DNA of 64,000 nt from Calcarisporiella thermophila CBS 279.70 (Eukaryota > Calcarisporiellomycota), in assembly GCF_041956535.1 (NCBI RefSeq), contig NW_027192198.1, forward strand, positions 442,714 through 506,713, read 5' to 3'. Under the pieces are notes generated by a model. It was given only the letters and a program-made list of their open reading frames with translations, was not told where the DNA came from and searched no databases. Below are positions 21,732 to 33,771 of this stretch, in pieces. The translations under genes were made by a program, and so were the position numbers. Each line of letters opens with the position of its first letter. Positions within the stretch are counted from its first letter, which is position 1.

Positions 21732-22769
21732 TCAAGCAATTCTGCGTGCAAGAAACGAATTTACAGGTCTCCCATCCTCTATAGATTCAACCACGTCCTC
21801 CACAACCTCCATGCGGACTCCTTCAATATTTTCATACATGGCTCTTAATTCGCCCAGCTGTAGGCGGAGCGGGCCATCCTGGGGTTTATGGTATACATGA
21901 ACTCCGTCAGTGACGAACTGCGACACGAGGAGATAGCCTCCAGGGCGTAGCAGATATGGAAGTTGCGGGAGGAGCGCACGAGCAAGGAAACGTACCATAA
22001 GTATGAGGTCATACGTCTCCTGTTTCCAAAACTCTGGTTCATGATTGGCATGGGGTGCTGCCTCGGCTCCATTCCGATGACTATTTCGCTCCCCAAATTT
22101 CCATTTTCCGTCCGACATAATCTTGGCCTCCCATGTTTCCAACTGGCTCTCTCTTCCTATCCCCCGCGCCAGCATTTCTGCTCTCTCCAAGGCGCCACTC
22201 CAACAATCTACTCCCGTTGCAGCCCATCTTCCTCTCCCCAGCAACCAGGCCAAATCCCGTCCACTACCGCATCCCAAATCTAGACACCTTAGCACATCCC
22301 GCTCTTCCAGCGCTTTCTCGATGCTGGGTGCATGCCGCACAAGAAAGGGGCAAGCAGAGAAGAGAAACCAAGGTTTCGGAGGAAACTCTACCGAATTGAG
22401 CGTGTCAGAATTAGATACCGGGACACCAGCTTGCTCGCAAGCTTGCCAGAATTCCTTAACATCGCGGAATTTCCAATGTGCTTGCCATCCCTTCTCGAGT
22501 AGCCAGCCGGTCGATTCTCCCTCAGTCGTATCCAAAATCCCCATGGGCACATGCTTGGAGGGCAATTCATACCATCTTTCACCTAATTCTGCGGCCGGGA
22601 TATTGGTGGAGGGTACAATGTGACGATTCGCGTATGCATCTCGAGGCCGAAGATCGAGGAGGAGATGGCGCGATGGGGATTGGAGAAAATCCTGTAAATT
22701 GCGGAGTATTTGACGCATAGGCGCGTCTTCTTCTGGTGATACTGAGAGAGACCCTGGGTTGGGTATCAT
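21732..22769 (-). CDS. Rhodanese-like / SAM-dependent methyltransferase fusion
   Basis: A single exon of 345 residues from ATG 22769. Residues about 20-100 resemble a rhodanese fold (LLLDLRPRDAYANRHIVPST), but the loop that should carry the catalytic Cys has none, so sulfurtransferase activity is unlikely. Residues about 158-345 are a class I methyltransferase: motif I CLDLGCGSGRDLAWLL, then TGVDCW, YDLILMVRFLARALL, and LLRPGGYLLVSQF. The methyltransferase half resembles the tellurite-resistance/thiopurine type in outline; the substrate is unknown. The pairing is known in fungi. The frame uses more C/G than the surrounding intergenic DNA, as expected for coding sequence. Confidence 0.85.
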   Translation of the reverse strand: MIPNPGSLSVSPEEDAPMRQILRNLQDFLQSPSRHLLLDLRPRDAYANRHIVPSTNIPAAELGERWYELPSKHVPMGILDTTEGESTGWLLEKGWQAHWKFRDVKEFWQACEQAGVPVSNSDTLNSVEFPPKPWFLFSACPFLVRHAPSIEKALEERDVLRCLDLGCGSGRDLAWLLGRGRWAATGVDCWSGALERAEMLARGIGRESQLETWEAKIMSDGKWKFGERNSHRNGAEAAPHANHEPEFWKQETYDLILMVRFLARALLPQLPYLLRPGGYLLVSQFVTDGVHVYHKPQDGPLRLQLGELRAMYENIEGVRMEVVEDVVESIEDGRPVNSFLARRIA

Positions 22770-23062
22770 CCAAGGAGTCAAGTTCTAGACGGTTGCTTCG
22801 GGATTCAGAACTCACATTGATACATTGGACACTTTTTTTCAAGAGATCTTTGTTTGCAGTCACGTATTTATATGGAAATTCTATTGTATGAGTTCAAAGG
22901 TGATGTTAGCTCCTCCCCATTATTTAGGAAGCAACATCACATAGAGCCTCTAAGATTCTGAATAAATTATACGAAACGAAAGAGGGGGCAAATACATAAA
23001 TAGAGATTTTAACTGAAGAGAAAAATAACACAATACTGAAGAATGCGAATATTAAACATACA

Positions 23063-25544
23063 TTAAGCAAGGAAGGAAATAATTCTCCTCCACCACGGGC
23101 GTTTACCCTTGGCAGCGGCTCTCTCTTCTATTGCTTGAATATCATGCATCTCCACTCGGCGATCCGAGTCTAGATCGATTTCTGCTAGCGGCGTCAGTGG
23201 GGTATTGTTGACGAGTTTCGCAATAATATAGCCGACAATGCAGAGGAAAGGGCCAATATAGCATCCGGTGATGAGCAAGACGTCAACCCTAACAATGTAC
23301 GGGTATCCCTGCACAACCGTGATGACAGTGCAGGCGAGCATTGCGAACAGGGGGCCAAAGGGGAAGAACGGGGCGCGGTAAGGGAGGTCAGATAATGGCC
23401 TTCCTTGGACTACGAATGCACGATGGAAGCGGTAGTGGGCGAGGGAGATTCCAAACCTGGATGGGGGAGGGTATATATAGTGTACTCGATTAGTCAGATC
23501 CATCCACTGAATAATACGCATGAATCAAGAGGGCTACCAGGTAATAAATCCACCCACTCCGGGAATGGACATCAGCCAAATGAAGACCTTTTCAACCGGT
23601 AATAGCTTCGTCAAAAAGCTGAGGCAAGCAATAAGGGCAGAGGCTGCCATGGAGTAAACGGGTACACCGCGTTTGTTGACTGTAGCAAAAATTTTCGGTG
23701 CAATGCCCTCTTTTGCAAGACCGGTAAGCGTGCGAGAACTTACATACCTAAGGTCGCAAGGAATCATTGCCGATAAGTCCTCCAGTGTATTATCTCAGGA
23801 ATAACACTTATTTACAATGCAGAGTTACCGCACGACAAAATGGTGATCAGAATGACCGTATTCATCACAGAAGATACTGCAGCAAAGCCGGCTTTTTCGA
23901 ACATGCGCGTAAAGGGACTAATGGTAACATTAAGGGAGATGTCTGACCGGAGTAGCGTTGGGTCATCAGCGGGAATCAGAAGGCCAATGAAAAACATACA
24001 AAGGATATAGCTGAAATAGGAACCCAGAAGCGATTAGCTAAATAATGAAAAAGTATTGGAAAAATAGTTTTCCACACGTACAAAATCAAAATTCTCCAAA
24101 ACACATGTTTGATAGCCTTTGGGATGTCCTGTTGGTAATAATAGGTTAGCTCACATTACAAAAAAAAAAGAAAGGAAAGATAAAAATAAAATGTGCTTAT
24201 TTACCCGGCGAGGATTTTTACTTTCACCTGCGGTAATTCCTACAATCTCGCTCCCTTGCATCGAAAAACTAGCTATAAGGATTTGACAAAGAAAATTAAT
24301 ATTTCTAGAGGTAGGCAACAGGACCAAACTCATGTTTACCGGTGATCAACACAAGCAGAACGCCTCTGAATCCATCGGCAAACGGAGAATAATCTCCAGT
24401 CCAATACCGGAATCCAATTCTATCTCCCCCCAAAACTCCGGCGTCAACGAAGATCCCGACAATGATGAACATTGCACAGGCCAAAATTTTTACAAGAGAG
24501 AACCAGTATTCCTACACAAACCAAACGTGAGCGATCATGGCGACATTGATATCCAAGCATAGGGATTACCGTCTCGCCATATAATTGGGCACCGAATAAG
24601 TTCAGGAGGATAATGAGAACCAGGGTGATGAGACTCCATGCCCACTCAGGGAGGGCGGTAGTCCAGAACTTTAGGACGAGAGCAATGGCTGTGATCTCGG
24701 AGGCAATGATAAGCGACCAGCATACCCTGAGTCATTTGGAAAGAAGCGAGACAAGTTAGCCGTGATCCGAACAAGGGGAAGAAGAGAATGCCTCACCAAT
24801 AGTTCCATCCGATCACCAAACCAAACGAGCGGTCAACGAAGCGGCGGCAGTAGATCGTAAATGCCCCTGTGACGGGGATATAAGACGCCATTTCTCCTAG
24901 ACTATTAGAGCGAAATAGATGGCGAGGTCATATGAATGAGTTGCTAGAAAGGAAGCATGGGTGGCGAAGTTTACCTCATTGTCACTACATTGAAGAGTGA
25001 GGAAAGGAGAGGAAATAAGGTTATTGGAACTCGTATTTTAAGAATATCCTGTTGCTACACGTTACCAAAATATATCAAGAATCCGATGAAGCCATAACCA
25101 AGGAGCGCTCCCAGCGGGCCAGCGGTCGTAATACTGAATCCTGAAGACAGGAAAAGGCCCTGTCCAATCACACCACCCAAAGAAATCATCTATATTGGCG
25201 CGGGCAAAAGAGTGGTTAATTTTGTTCAAAGAATGACATGATAGATTATCACGACTTGCCTGAAGATGGCGGGATTTCAGCGTGCGGTGCATTTTGTTTT
25301 CCTGAGGAGCCTGCTTCTCTTCACCTTGCTCTAGCTGCGACAGGTCCTCGTCTTTGTTGTACGAGAAGGACATCTCGACCTTGTCTTGAGAAGGCATCTC
25401 GACCTTGTCTTCTGAGAAGGCTTGTTCATGCACGTTCTCATTCGACGCCTCAGGGTGAGTCGCCGATGCCTTCTGGTCTCCATAGTGGTCGCCGCGGTGG
25501 GAGTCGACTCCCGCGGGGGGGGAGCTGTGGCCTTGTCCCGTCAT
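23063..25544 (-). CDS. Amino-acid permease (yeast AAT family, APC superfamily)
   Basis: Eleven exons (25260-25544, 25066-25189, 24975-24984, 24797-24901, 24570-24726, 24340-24511, 24205-24272, 24082-24128, 23816-24010, 23538-23747, 23063-23456), 588 residues. It is a plasma membrane amino-acid/proton symporter by family. The N-terminal 80 residues are hydrophilic; then come [20 protein letters not shown] (helix 1), [37 protein letters not shown] and [18 protein letters not shown], all family hallmarks, and about 12 helices. Two oddities: intron 1 has a GC donor (GCAAGT), and exon 3 is only 10 nt, yet joins VTMS in frame. Substrate specificity cannot be read from sequence. Confidence 0.95.
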
Positions 25545-26453
25545 CTTCTGCTGGAATTGGGAGGGACGAGAGGGAAAAGTGCTTGTGAAGGGAGCAGAGC
25601 GCAGGGCACTATTGCCGAATAGTTAAATAGCACAAGCAAGATTTCATTAATATTCTATACGTGGGAAACCACGGGAGCAAAATGCCTCAGCCGCCCAATG
25701 GGATTCGGCCGATGTCTCACTAAAGTTTATTTTTCCTCTCCGCAGCAGTGATTTGCAGGAATTGAAGGCCGCCAAGTGCTTAATGAAAAAAGTGTAATGA
25801 AAGTGCATATTGAGTTTCAGCAAACGCGTTCAAGTCAGCGCTGCCCGCTGCACAAGGTTAGAGGTGGGCCGGGACTCCGACCAGTGCCTTCATTCTCGAT
25901 GCGGCCCAAGGCCTCGCCGGGCAGCCAGCGCGCAAGGTTCTTTGCGGTGGGCCAAGGTTTCGTTGGCAGGATTAACCGTAAATGCAGGCACATGCATGGG
26001 ATTAGGCGACAGCCGAGGAACGGTCGTTGTGAACCAAACAAAGGGTCCATTTGTTCCGTCCGCCCATTTCTCGCTTGCGCTTTTTTTTTTTATTTTCTGC
26101 TGTAGCCCTGAGTTGAGGCTCAGCCCTCATTTTTGGTGCGAGGCCCAGCCGCCCGGCCTATTGCTGCTGCATTGTGTGGCGGAGGTCTAGGCAAATCGAA
26201 GGGCGAAAAGGATCAAATGACCTTGAATCTAAGGCCCAACAAATTTAGTGTGGGAATGGCGTCCGTCTGGAAATACGGCTACAAGTACGAGAGGAGTCTT
26301 CAACCTTAACAGGGAATATCGTACAAAGCCTTTTTATTTAAAATAAACAAGGAGAACAGAAAATTGTCGATGCTATTAAAGGGAATATTGTGAGTTGAAA
26401 ATAAAAGACGTCATTATATATACAGAACAACAGGTGAAAAAAAGACAAAGCCA
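25545..26453. other. Intergenic with a GC-rich island
   Basis: Promoter side of the permease gene and 3' side of the Src1 gene. Between about 25830 and 26200 the sequence is clearly richer in G and C than the flanks, with CpG-rich stretches (for example GCCTCGCCGGGCAGCCAGCGC). Open frames in it lack family features. No gene is called. Confidence 0.5.
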
Positions 26454-28770
26454 TTAATAAGGGTAGAGTTTTCTCTGCTCGTCTCCTCTGGGGCTGCAAT
26501 CGTCGCTCCACTACCAATAAGGCAAAGTTAAAACTGCATATACATTATCTAATCTTTAATTGATGCCAACTCACCAACCAAACACGTTGCGGCTCGCCGT
26601 CAACTTCTGCTATAAAAGCCCTTATAAACTCAGATTCCTCGACTGAGGCCTGAACCCGACTCCAGATTTTCCTCTTCCTCGCAAGAGGTTCAACGTCTAG
26701 AAGAAGGTCCCGTAGTTGCAAGGCTGGGATCTCTGGACGCGGGTATTGAAAGGGGTCTTTAGCGTGCAGATATTCCTAAAAACACAAGGGAGCGAAGAGG
26801 GGAAAATGTCAATAAAGTTAAGGATAATTTTACCAAATGGATATATAACTACCTGACATTCCAGAAGGATGGTTACTTCATGCACTAGCCTAGCAACAAG
26901 CTTCCTGTCGCTTTCTTGCTGTTTTGCTTTTCTACGCACATGGAATATATAAACCAAGCCTAGCGCAAATCCTAGCGGATGAGTGTAAATAAGGAAAGGA
27001 AAAAGAAAAATGAGTGACTAATAGAAAAGGTAAGATGAAACACTATTTACCACAAAGATACACCCATTGCAGTCGCACCAACCTCATTACCCACGTGCTA
27101 AGCTGGCAGCTGAGAGAGAAGTGTGGCTTCTGACTTGCGATGAATCTATCACTGCTTCCAGAGGGCAAACTCTCGAATTGAACCTCAGGGTGCTGCTCAA
27201 TTTTTTTCAGCGCCCTCTCCCATATATCTTTAAAATTTTCACTACCAATGTCCAGCGCATGTCGTCTGTTCAGTATGGTATACAACTCGCTCACCCGCAT
27301 CCCACGAACACCAGCTCCAAGTGGTTTATTTCGAAGCAATGTACGATGCTGATCCAAGGTCCCACGGTGTCCACAAATAACTTGCCCGGCATGGATGCTC
27401 AGCTCTCGCAGGATCTCGTCAACAACCACTTGAACTTGGGCGCCCTTTTCATCGGTAGCAATGCATTTTGGGGCTACAGGAATCAAGCCGCCAAAAGAGA
27501 GGGGAGGGGACTGATACACGAATCCTTCGTCACAGATTACCACACCATTTCGTTCACAGGAAGCATGATCTGGACATGGGATACATGTAGGGAGTAATTT
27601 GGAGAACCGCCCTCCACTTGGACTCTTAGCACAATACCCCAACCCCACGTTTTCCTTTCTATACCACAATCCACAGACCACTACCAGCACCAGCAGCACG
27701 GTCCATACCGAACTCAGAGAGTACACCTCCTTTATCACTGGAGGGCTTTTACTCCTCTTCATTCTTCGCTTCTTTGAATCATATGCAGCTGAGGAGATAG
27801 ATGGTGACCTCTTGGTGTTTTGAATGAGGTCTATATCATGTTCGTAAGGTGTTTGTGTCATGAATTTCTCCAACGGAGATAAAGTTTGGATGGGCTCAAC
27901 TTGCGAAATGGGTGTGGATTGGCGCTGAGGCAACAAGGCAGGGATTGGGAGCCCATCGAGGGAATCGAGAGAGGTGTTGGTGGTGGAGGAGAGAGTGGTT
28001 CGAGATAGAGAATGAACTTGGCGCGAAAGACTTTGGCTGCGGCTGCGGCTGCGGCTGCGGCTGCGACTCCGACGCAAGCTCTGGTCGTGCATGGAATGTC
28101 GAAAATTCGTTAGCTCATCCTCGAATTCTCCTGATGCAGACACGATCGGGGACTGCAAGATTTCGCTCTAGAGAAACAAAAATAAAAGCAAATCGATATT
28201 TTATTCGTCGCGGTGGAAAATGAAAATAGCTCAAATAAAGGTATCTACTTTTCGTGTCTGAGGCCGGAGTGTATACCGCGACATACTCAAGTCTGACTCC
28301 GCGGCGTCCACTGGCGCATTCTCATGAACTAATGGAGTCTATACGAGATAAAACGAAATTCATTAGACTGCAATTCTGATTCAGCTAGGACATTGACTAT
28401 TGTGTACTCTTTGTCGAGTGACCGATCTTTCTCTGGGCTTGGGCATTGCTTGTTTTGGCGCCGGAATCGCAAAACCATCGCTATTCCTGCTCCATTCTTC
28501 AACCTCGTTTTCTGCCTCTTCCTCCCGACCTCCCTTCTGTCCTGCAATAATGATTCCACGCGAACTCGGTTTCACATTCCGATGGGCCAAAAGTATGCGT
28601 TCGGCCTGGGGGACGATCTGTTGGCGGAAAAGTTGGACCAGCTCCCGCTTTTTGGCACTTGACCGTGTTGCAACATCATGCTTAAGCAGGATACCGCGCA
28701 GCTCGGCCACCCGTAACTTTGTGGGGTCAAAGCCGGGCTCAAGGTAATAGTATTCTCCCGTTTTGGACAT
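26454..28770 (-). CDS. SRC1/HEH: Inner nuclear membrane protein, Src1/Heh1/Heh2 (MAN1-like) family
   Basis: Six exons (28408-28770, 28249-28338, 27051-28167, 26853-26971, 26575-26775, 26454-26510), 648 residues. The N terminus holds an HeH/LEM-like fold: YYLEPGFDPTKLRVAELRGI and HDVATRSSAKKRELVQLFRQ. An RS repeat (about 184-198) and a basic cluster (KKRRMKRSKSPP, about 283) precede helix 1 (about 302-320). The lumenal MSC part contains paired Cys (PTCIPCPDHASC, VVICDEGF) and helix 2 follows (WVYLCGFALGLVYIF), then RKWSRV-like IWSRVQASVEES and the end. Family members tether chromatin and help nuclear pore assembly. The last exon (WSDDCSPRGDEQ) is less certain. Confidence 0.9.
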
Positions 28771-29077
28771 CAGGCGAAAACTAGGAGAAGCAGAAGTAGA
28801 GGATTTGTATTGAAAATGGAGCAGGAATAAAATTAAACGCGTTGAAACGCGTAACAAACAGGCGCAGTAAAAATTAAAATATTCAAAATGGAAAATCAAA
28901 GCAACAGTTAACATAAGGGCAAAACTAAATATATGTAGGGGGAGAAAAAGTTATAGACAAAGATGCAATATATATACTAGTCGTTAGAAAAAAAAATTAC
29001 AAAAGAAAGGCTGTTCTAAAACAGAAAACCGATTTAAGTGTTGGTATCATGCCGAGAATGCTGCGTGTTATTTCGGT
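28771..29077. other. Intergenic
   Basis: About 307 bp between two minus-strand genes: Src1/Heh promoter and CDC25 3' flank. TATATATACTA at 28969-28979 is a possible TATA box for Src1. Confidence 0.4.
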
Positions 29078-32000
29078 TTATACAAATCCAGATTCATTTA
29101 GCAACCTTGCAATCTTTTCATCCTCCCTTTCCCTACGAAAATCAGCTTGGCATTAGAACTCTACACTAAAACTACGGTTGGATATTATTAAGAATGGATA
29201 AGTTACCTCGGCTCAAGACTTAAGCTCAACGGATAAAGCTCTTCGACCGCTCGAGCACTTTGTAGACATTTCCGCAAAAAGAGCTGGATCTCGGGGACAG
29301 GCGCTAGGGAATAGGGCGTGATTTGGTAGCGCTGAAGCTCACGGATCACCTCCGCCGTTTTAGTGTATTTTGCAAAGTTGATTAGTTCGTGAGAACGCTT
29401 GAGACTATCTGGGTTGCCATCCTCAATAAAAGTGAGATCGGTGAGATAGACACCAAGAAATGGAACGCAGGGCGGTTCAGAGGCTTTTAAAACGCGGCGA
29501 TATTCACCAAAGTTCTTAGCCGAACTCATGAGCTTTTTGAGTTGGCTGAAGGCAAGCATGGTCTTTTGATTGACCAGCTTTATTATTTTAACAAAAATAG
29601 AATCAAGTTAATGGCTCAATCCTCGAAATGGTACTAATTGTGCAGTACTCACCTCCCAAGTTCGTTTCAACCTGAAAATTGCAGAAGAATCGAGCCCGGC
29701 CACAATCGCCATACAGGTGTTGAAATTGTTTAATGTACGGCATTTCTGGAAATATATTCGTTTAGCCAAGTGAGTCTGGGTCGATTATCAATTTATAGCA
29801 TTACCTCTGCAATAGCAACAAAGCGCTTTATCAATGAGACTCTTTTCTTCATATCGATTTGCGACAATATCGATTCAGCAACCCAGCATGTCATCTGAAA
29901 AAAAAGGGAGTTAGCACCACTAGGATGAAAGAACTTAAAAAGCTCAAGGTGATAATCCAAGTCACCTGGTTGCTCTGCTCAATCAACGCCTTAACATTCT
30001 CTGCAATATTCCCGGTAGAATCCTCCGCGCTCCATATTTTGTTCAAACACTCCACTGGATTTATCCTATTGAACAATCGAGCATCCATCAGCGTTAATTG
30101 CCGTGCGATCTCAAGGTTGTCCAGGTCCTCGAGTTTTATCCTCTGCAGGTTGCGCGGTAAAATGGAGAGCGGGATATTTATGGACGCATTTGCTACCATT
30201 TTGCGAATTCCACACGCATCTGGTTGCGATATTCGCTTGTCAATTAACTTAATGAGCTGGGAAGCAGGCATGGACATGTGTTGTTGCATTGTTTTGAGAG
30301 CGAACTCTTTCAGTGCAGGCAAATAGCGTATATCTTCCGCATCCATAAAGTAATTTTCGAGCCAGTTCTTTAGCACGTTAAACACACGAAGCCTCACGGG
30401 GGTCTGCTTCTTCTCGATCCATGTTGCTAGCTCCTCTTCACTAAGTCCAGGTGGAGGCTTTAAAAGGAAGCGCTGGCAGAGCATATCAAGAAAGATTTCC
30501 GTCCGTGTAAAAGAGCGATAGGTCAGCAAAAATGTTGCATTAAAACTCGCATCGTGTTGATCGTGGAGGGTCAACCGTTCCACCAAGCCGCGCAGAGTGC
30601 CACCCTTGACATGCCCATCCCCAGTGAAAATAAGTTCGTCTGGTCCAATATCGGGGCCCAAGTAGGGGATTTTCGCATCAAATAGATGGTAGCTCTGCTC
30701 GTTCGAAGGCGTTGGCATCGGGTCCTCGCCAAAGAATTTACGTAATTTATCGGGGCGTGGAGAATGAAATACCGGTAACGCGCCTGCCTCCACCGCGGAA
30801 ACCACCGTGGCACTGGCATCTAAACCATCATGCGCCGCAATTTCCAGCGATGATTTTTCGTCGCCATTAAGGGTCGAGTTCTTGCGAGCAGACACCTCTG
30901 AGTCAGAGGAGATAAAGTCGTCGGAGAGCTCATCGGAAGGGTGATTAGCCCGATGTCGTCGATGCTTTCCATTACCATTTACGGGCGGAGGTGCTTATTA
31001 AATGATAAGAGAGATTTAGCCGAATTTTAGGGAAGCAGTGGATATAATGAAAATGTATCAACATCTTCCATGACACACTAACTTACCATGCATCTCGGGT
31101 ATGGCGTTTATCCTCTTAAGAAGCTTTTGAACACCATTTTGCACCGCGTCCACCGTCTCACTGATCTGGTCTGCTACAATCATTTCACATGATATATTCT
31201 GATTGGTGCTCATTTGCACTTCCAAAATGAGCTTTCCCGTATGATTATAAAGTGCCTGCATCATACATTGCAATTCTGTGTACACGGGGAGTTCACGCAA
31301 GAGTTTTGCCTCTTCGACCAGATTCAAAAAGCTATTTAACAAATAGGAGATCTCCTGCACTCGCATGATCAAAGCCGTCTGAACTGACAGAGTGTGGATG
31401 GACTTGAGGCATTGTTCCGTTAAAGCAGCTTGGACATCATTTTGAATATGATGGATCACTTTCTCAATGAGATTCGAATGGTTCTCCAGCTGGTCGAGTA
31501 AGCCCGGACGATGATTCGCATGCCCACCTGCCGCCTGTGAGCTTTCCAAATCCTCGCTCGGTGACGATGTTGAAGAGACAGATTGAGAAAAGAAGAAATT
31601 CTGGCTATGCAGCGTTGACCGCGCTGCCTCCTCCGTGGTTAATATATACGGGTGAGTATTAAAGACTTCTACGCCACATTCTTGTGCTAGTAATACAAAT
31701 TTTCTGACAGTCACAAGCACATTCTGCGCGTCCTCCTTTAACCTTGCTATCGTTTCCGGTTCACAGATCCCAGTTGCCATTTTCGCGGAGAGAGTCAGTC
31801 GTGAAAGCGTGGCAGTTATTGCACGGCGCTGTGTTTTCAGGACGCGATCCTGTCGGAAATACACAGAGTCCTTATCCATGCAATCGCAAGCATGAAGCAT
31901 TCCGCGGATGGATAGTATAACCTTGTTAGCACACGCATCAAACCGATCTTTCTCTCCATGTTCGACTGCTTGTCGCAGATCCTTAATAGCAACTGCAATT

Positions 32001-33020
32001 TGGGTGTTTAATTGCGGCCATGACACTGGTTCATCTGCGGAGTTGATATGATTAGTTGGTGAAGGTGTCGAGTGCACATGAGTTTGTCGAGCACCATCTT
32101 GATTAGATGAGGCATGGTTAGAAGAAATGTGATGTTGCGGCGGTTCTTGCTGCACCATGGGATCGGATGGCGATTGAGGGGAGCTGATATCATTGCCGGT
32201 GTGAGAATTGGTATTCATCTGAGTATCACCGTCGTCATAGACGTCATCTATATTCCACGTTGTTTCCTCCGATACCGTGTTGTAGTAGTATACACGACCT
32301 CTGGGAGTACGCTTCTGCACCCAATTTGGAGGTAGATCCGACATCTTTGGTGGCTGCTTCTCTACCTCGGGAGACATGCGATTATGATTCGATGACACAG
32401 GTATGCGCTCAGGAGACTTTGTGTCAAATAAAATCAATAGAGATAAAATGAGTAAAGAGATGCAATATAGTTAGAAGCTTCATCTGGTTATTACCCGGAT
32501 TGCAGTGTTTTCTCGACTAACATTAGTAGCCATTCCATTTGATCTATTTAATGGCAAATCCCATAGAGTCTCACCCGTTACTGCGTTAAGGTAAAATATG
32601 GCACCATTGGCTGCAATCTTAGGAGTCCACACGTCCATCCTCTAATTTATAGAAAACACGGTTGTAAGAAATTGTAATTGATTCATTGACGATGCACAAT
32701 CACATACCGCATCTGTTTCATCTTCTGAAACAGCCTCCTCCTCAGAATCATGGTTATCGATTATTTCCACGTAGTTCGATGGAAACCATCCACGCCGTCC
32801 ATTTGCAACTCCATCCCACCACCCGACATCCAATTGTCCCAGAACCTAAACAATGCGAACGTAGAGAATTCATCCATTAGGAATCTTATGCAGGAATCTA
32901 GATCTAACAATCAATACTAACCTCCACATTGTCCCCCTTCCGAAACTGTAGTGTATGTGGTTCGCTCGATTGGAACTCATATAGTGCTCTTGCTATACAG
33001 ATGACTTTTGGATCTGCCAT
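29078..33020 (-). CDS. CDC25: Ras guanine-nucleotide exchange factor, CDC25/Ste6 type with SH3 and WW domains
   Basis: Nine exons (32922-33020, 32708-32845, 32495-32641, 31087-32416, 29966-30993, 29805-29894, 29653-29745, 29207-29577, 29078-29132), 1116 residues. It would load GTP onto Ras and so drive cAMP/PKA and growth signalling. Order: SH3 domain (about 8-62, ALYEFQSSEPHTLQFRKGD, GWWDGV, GWFPSNYVEI); two WW-type repeats (W...FYLNAVTGETLWDLP and LPPNWVQKRTPRGRVYYYN...TTWNID); a long helical middle; RasGEF-N (from about 688, FTGDGHVKGGTLRGLVERLT); and the catalytic RasGEF domain (ATFLLTYRSF before it; NFNTCMAIVAGL, PFLGVYLTDLTFIEDGNPD). All introns keep the phase. It shares a 300-bp promoter with the NDUFA4-like gene. 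Confidence 0.95.
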
Positions 33021-33320
33021 CGAGGAAGAAGAGCGCCACGTAATGGTCTTTCGATTGAGGCAAAAAGGCCAGCTTCGTCGTTTGTGGAGATATATGAACC
33101 TAAATTTTTTTAACACCCATTAATTAATTTTTGTGGCTTATGGTGAGAAGTCACAAACTCTATTTTCAGGGCACGATTCAGATTCTCTAATGCTCATGTG
33201 CTCTAACTTAAAATAAAATGGTTTTTGCGCGGGGTAAACTCCTTTCCCTAAGACTTTCCCACCGAGACCTTCTAACTGATAAAACATTTCTTATCGCCTT
33301 ATTCCCATACTTTATTCAAT
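33021..33320. other. Short bidirectional promoter region
   Basis: Exactly 300 bp between the CDC25 (-) and NDUFA4-like (+) ATGs. It likely serves both genes. I see no strong TATA box. Confidence 0.4.
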
Positions 33321-33771
33321 ATGACCTTTATTCATTTCATGTCCAAGAATAAACCAGTAAGTATTCTCTCAAGCTAATAGATACATGAGCACGACTCACT
33401 CATAGTTATTTCGCTAATTAACCTAGCTAATTCCATTGTTCATGGCAGTTGGAGCAGGTCTTGTTGGAGGTGTAGCGTATGTATTTCCCTTTTTCTTGGT
33501 AAATACACTCTACTCTTATCACATAGTTCTGCCTTACTAGGTTTATGGGCTACAACCTCGCTTACAACCCTGATGTGATTCTCGATAAAACAGGGGATAG
33601 GCAGCCATGGAATCGTATTAAGCAGCACCAAAACTCGAAAGTAAGAGCCTCTTGAAACGTGACCCTTTGAATGAACTCACAAAATTCTCCACCAACCTTT
33701 TTTTCTAGTTATTAACCATAAATAAGGAATTCTTCGAAAACCGAAGGGATATGCCAGATAAAAGGTTCTAA
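33321..33771 (+). CDS. NDUFA4-like (MLRQ/B12D family) respiratory chain subunit
   Basis: Four short exons (33321-33356, 33427-33480, 33527-33640, 33709-33771) give 88 residues, about the family length. The visible family pattern is KNKPLIPLFMAVGAGLVGGV (N-terminal membrane helix), then YNPDVILDKTGDRQPWN, matching the NPDV-x-D-x(n)-PWN motif of NDUFA4/B12D proteins, and LLTINKEFFENRRDMPDKRF. NDUFA4 is a small subunit bound to complex IV (earlier assigned to complex I). It is too small and split to show as one open frame; the phase closes exactly. An alternative ATG at 33339 would remove six residues. Confidence 0.85.

Noticed and set aside
25810-26190. Overlapping open frames in the GC-rich island
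   Set aside because: The translations are Arg/Gly/Pro-rich without any domain and change frame often; they follow from GC content.
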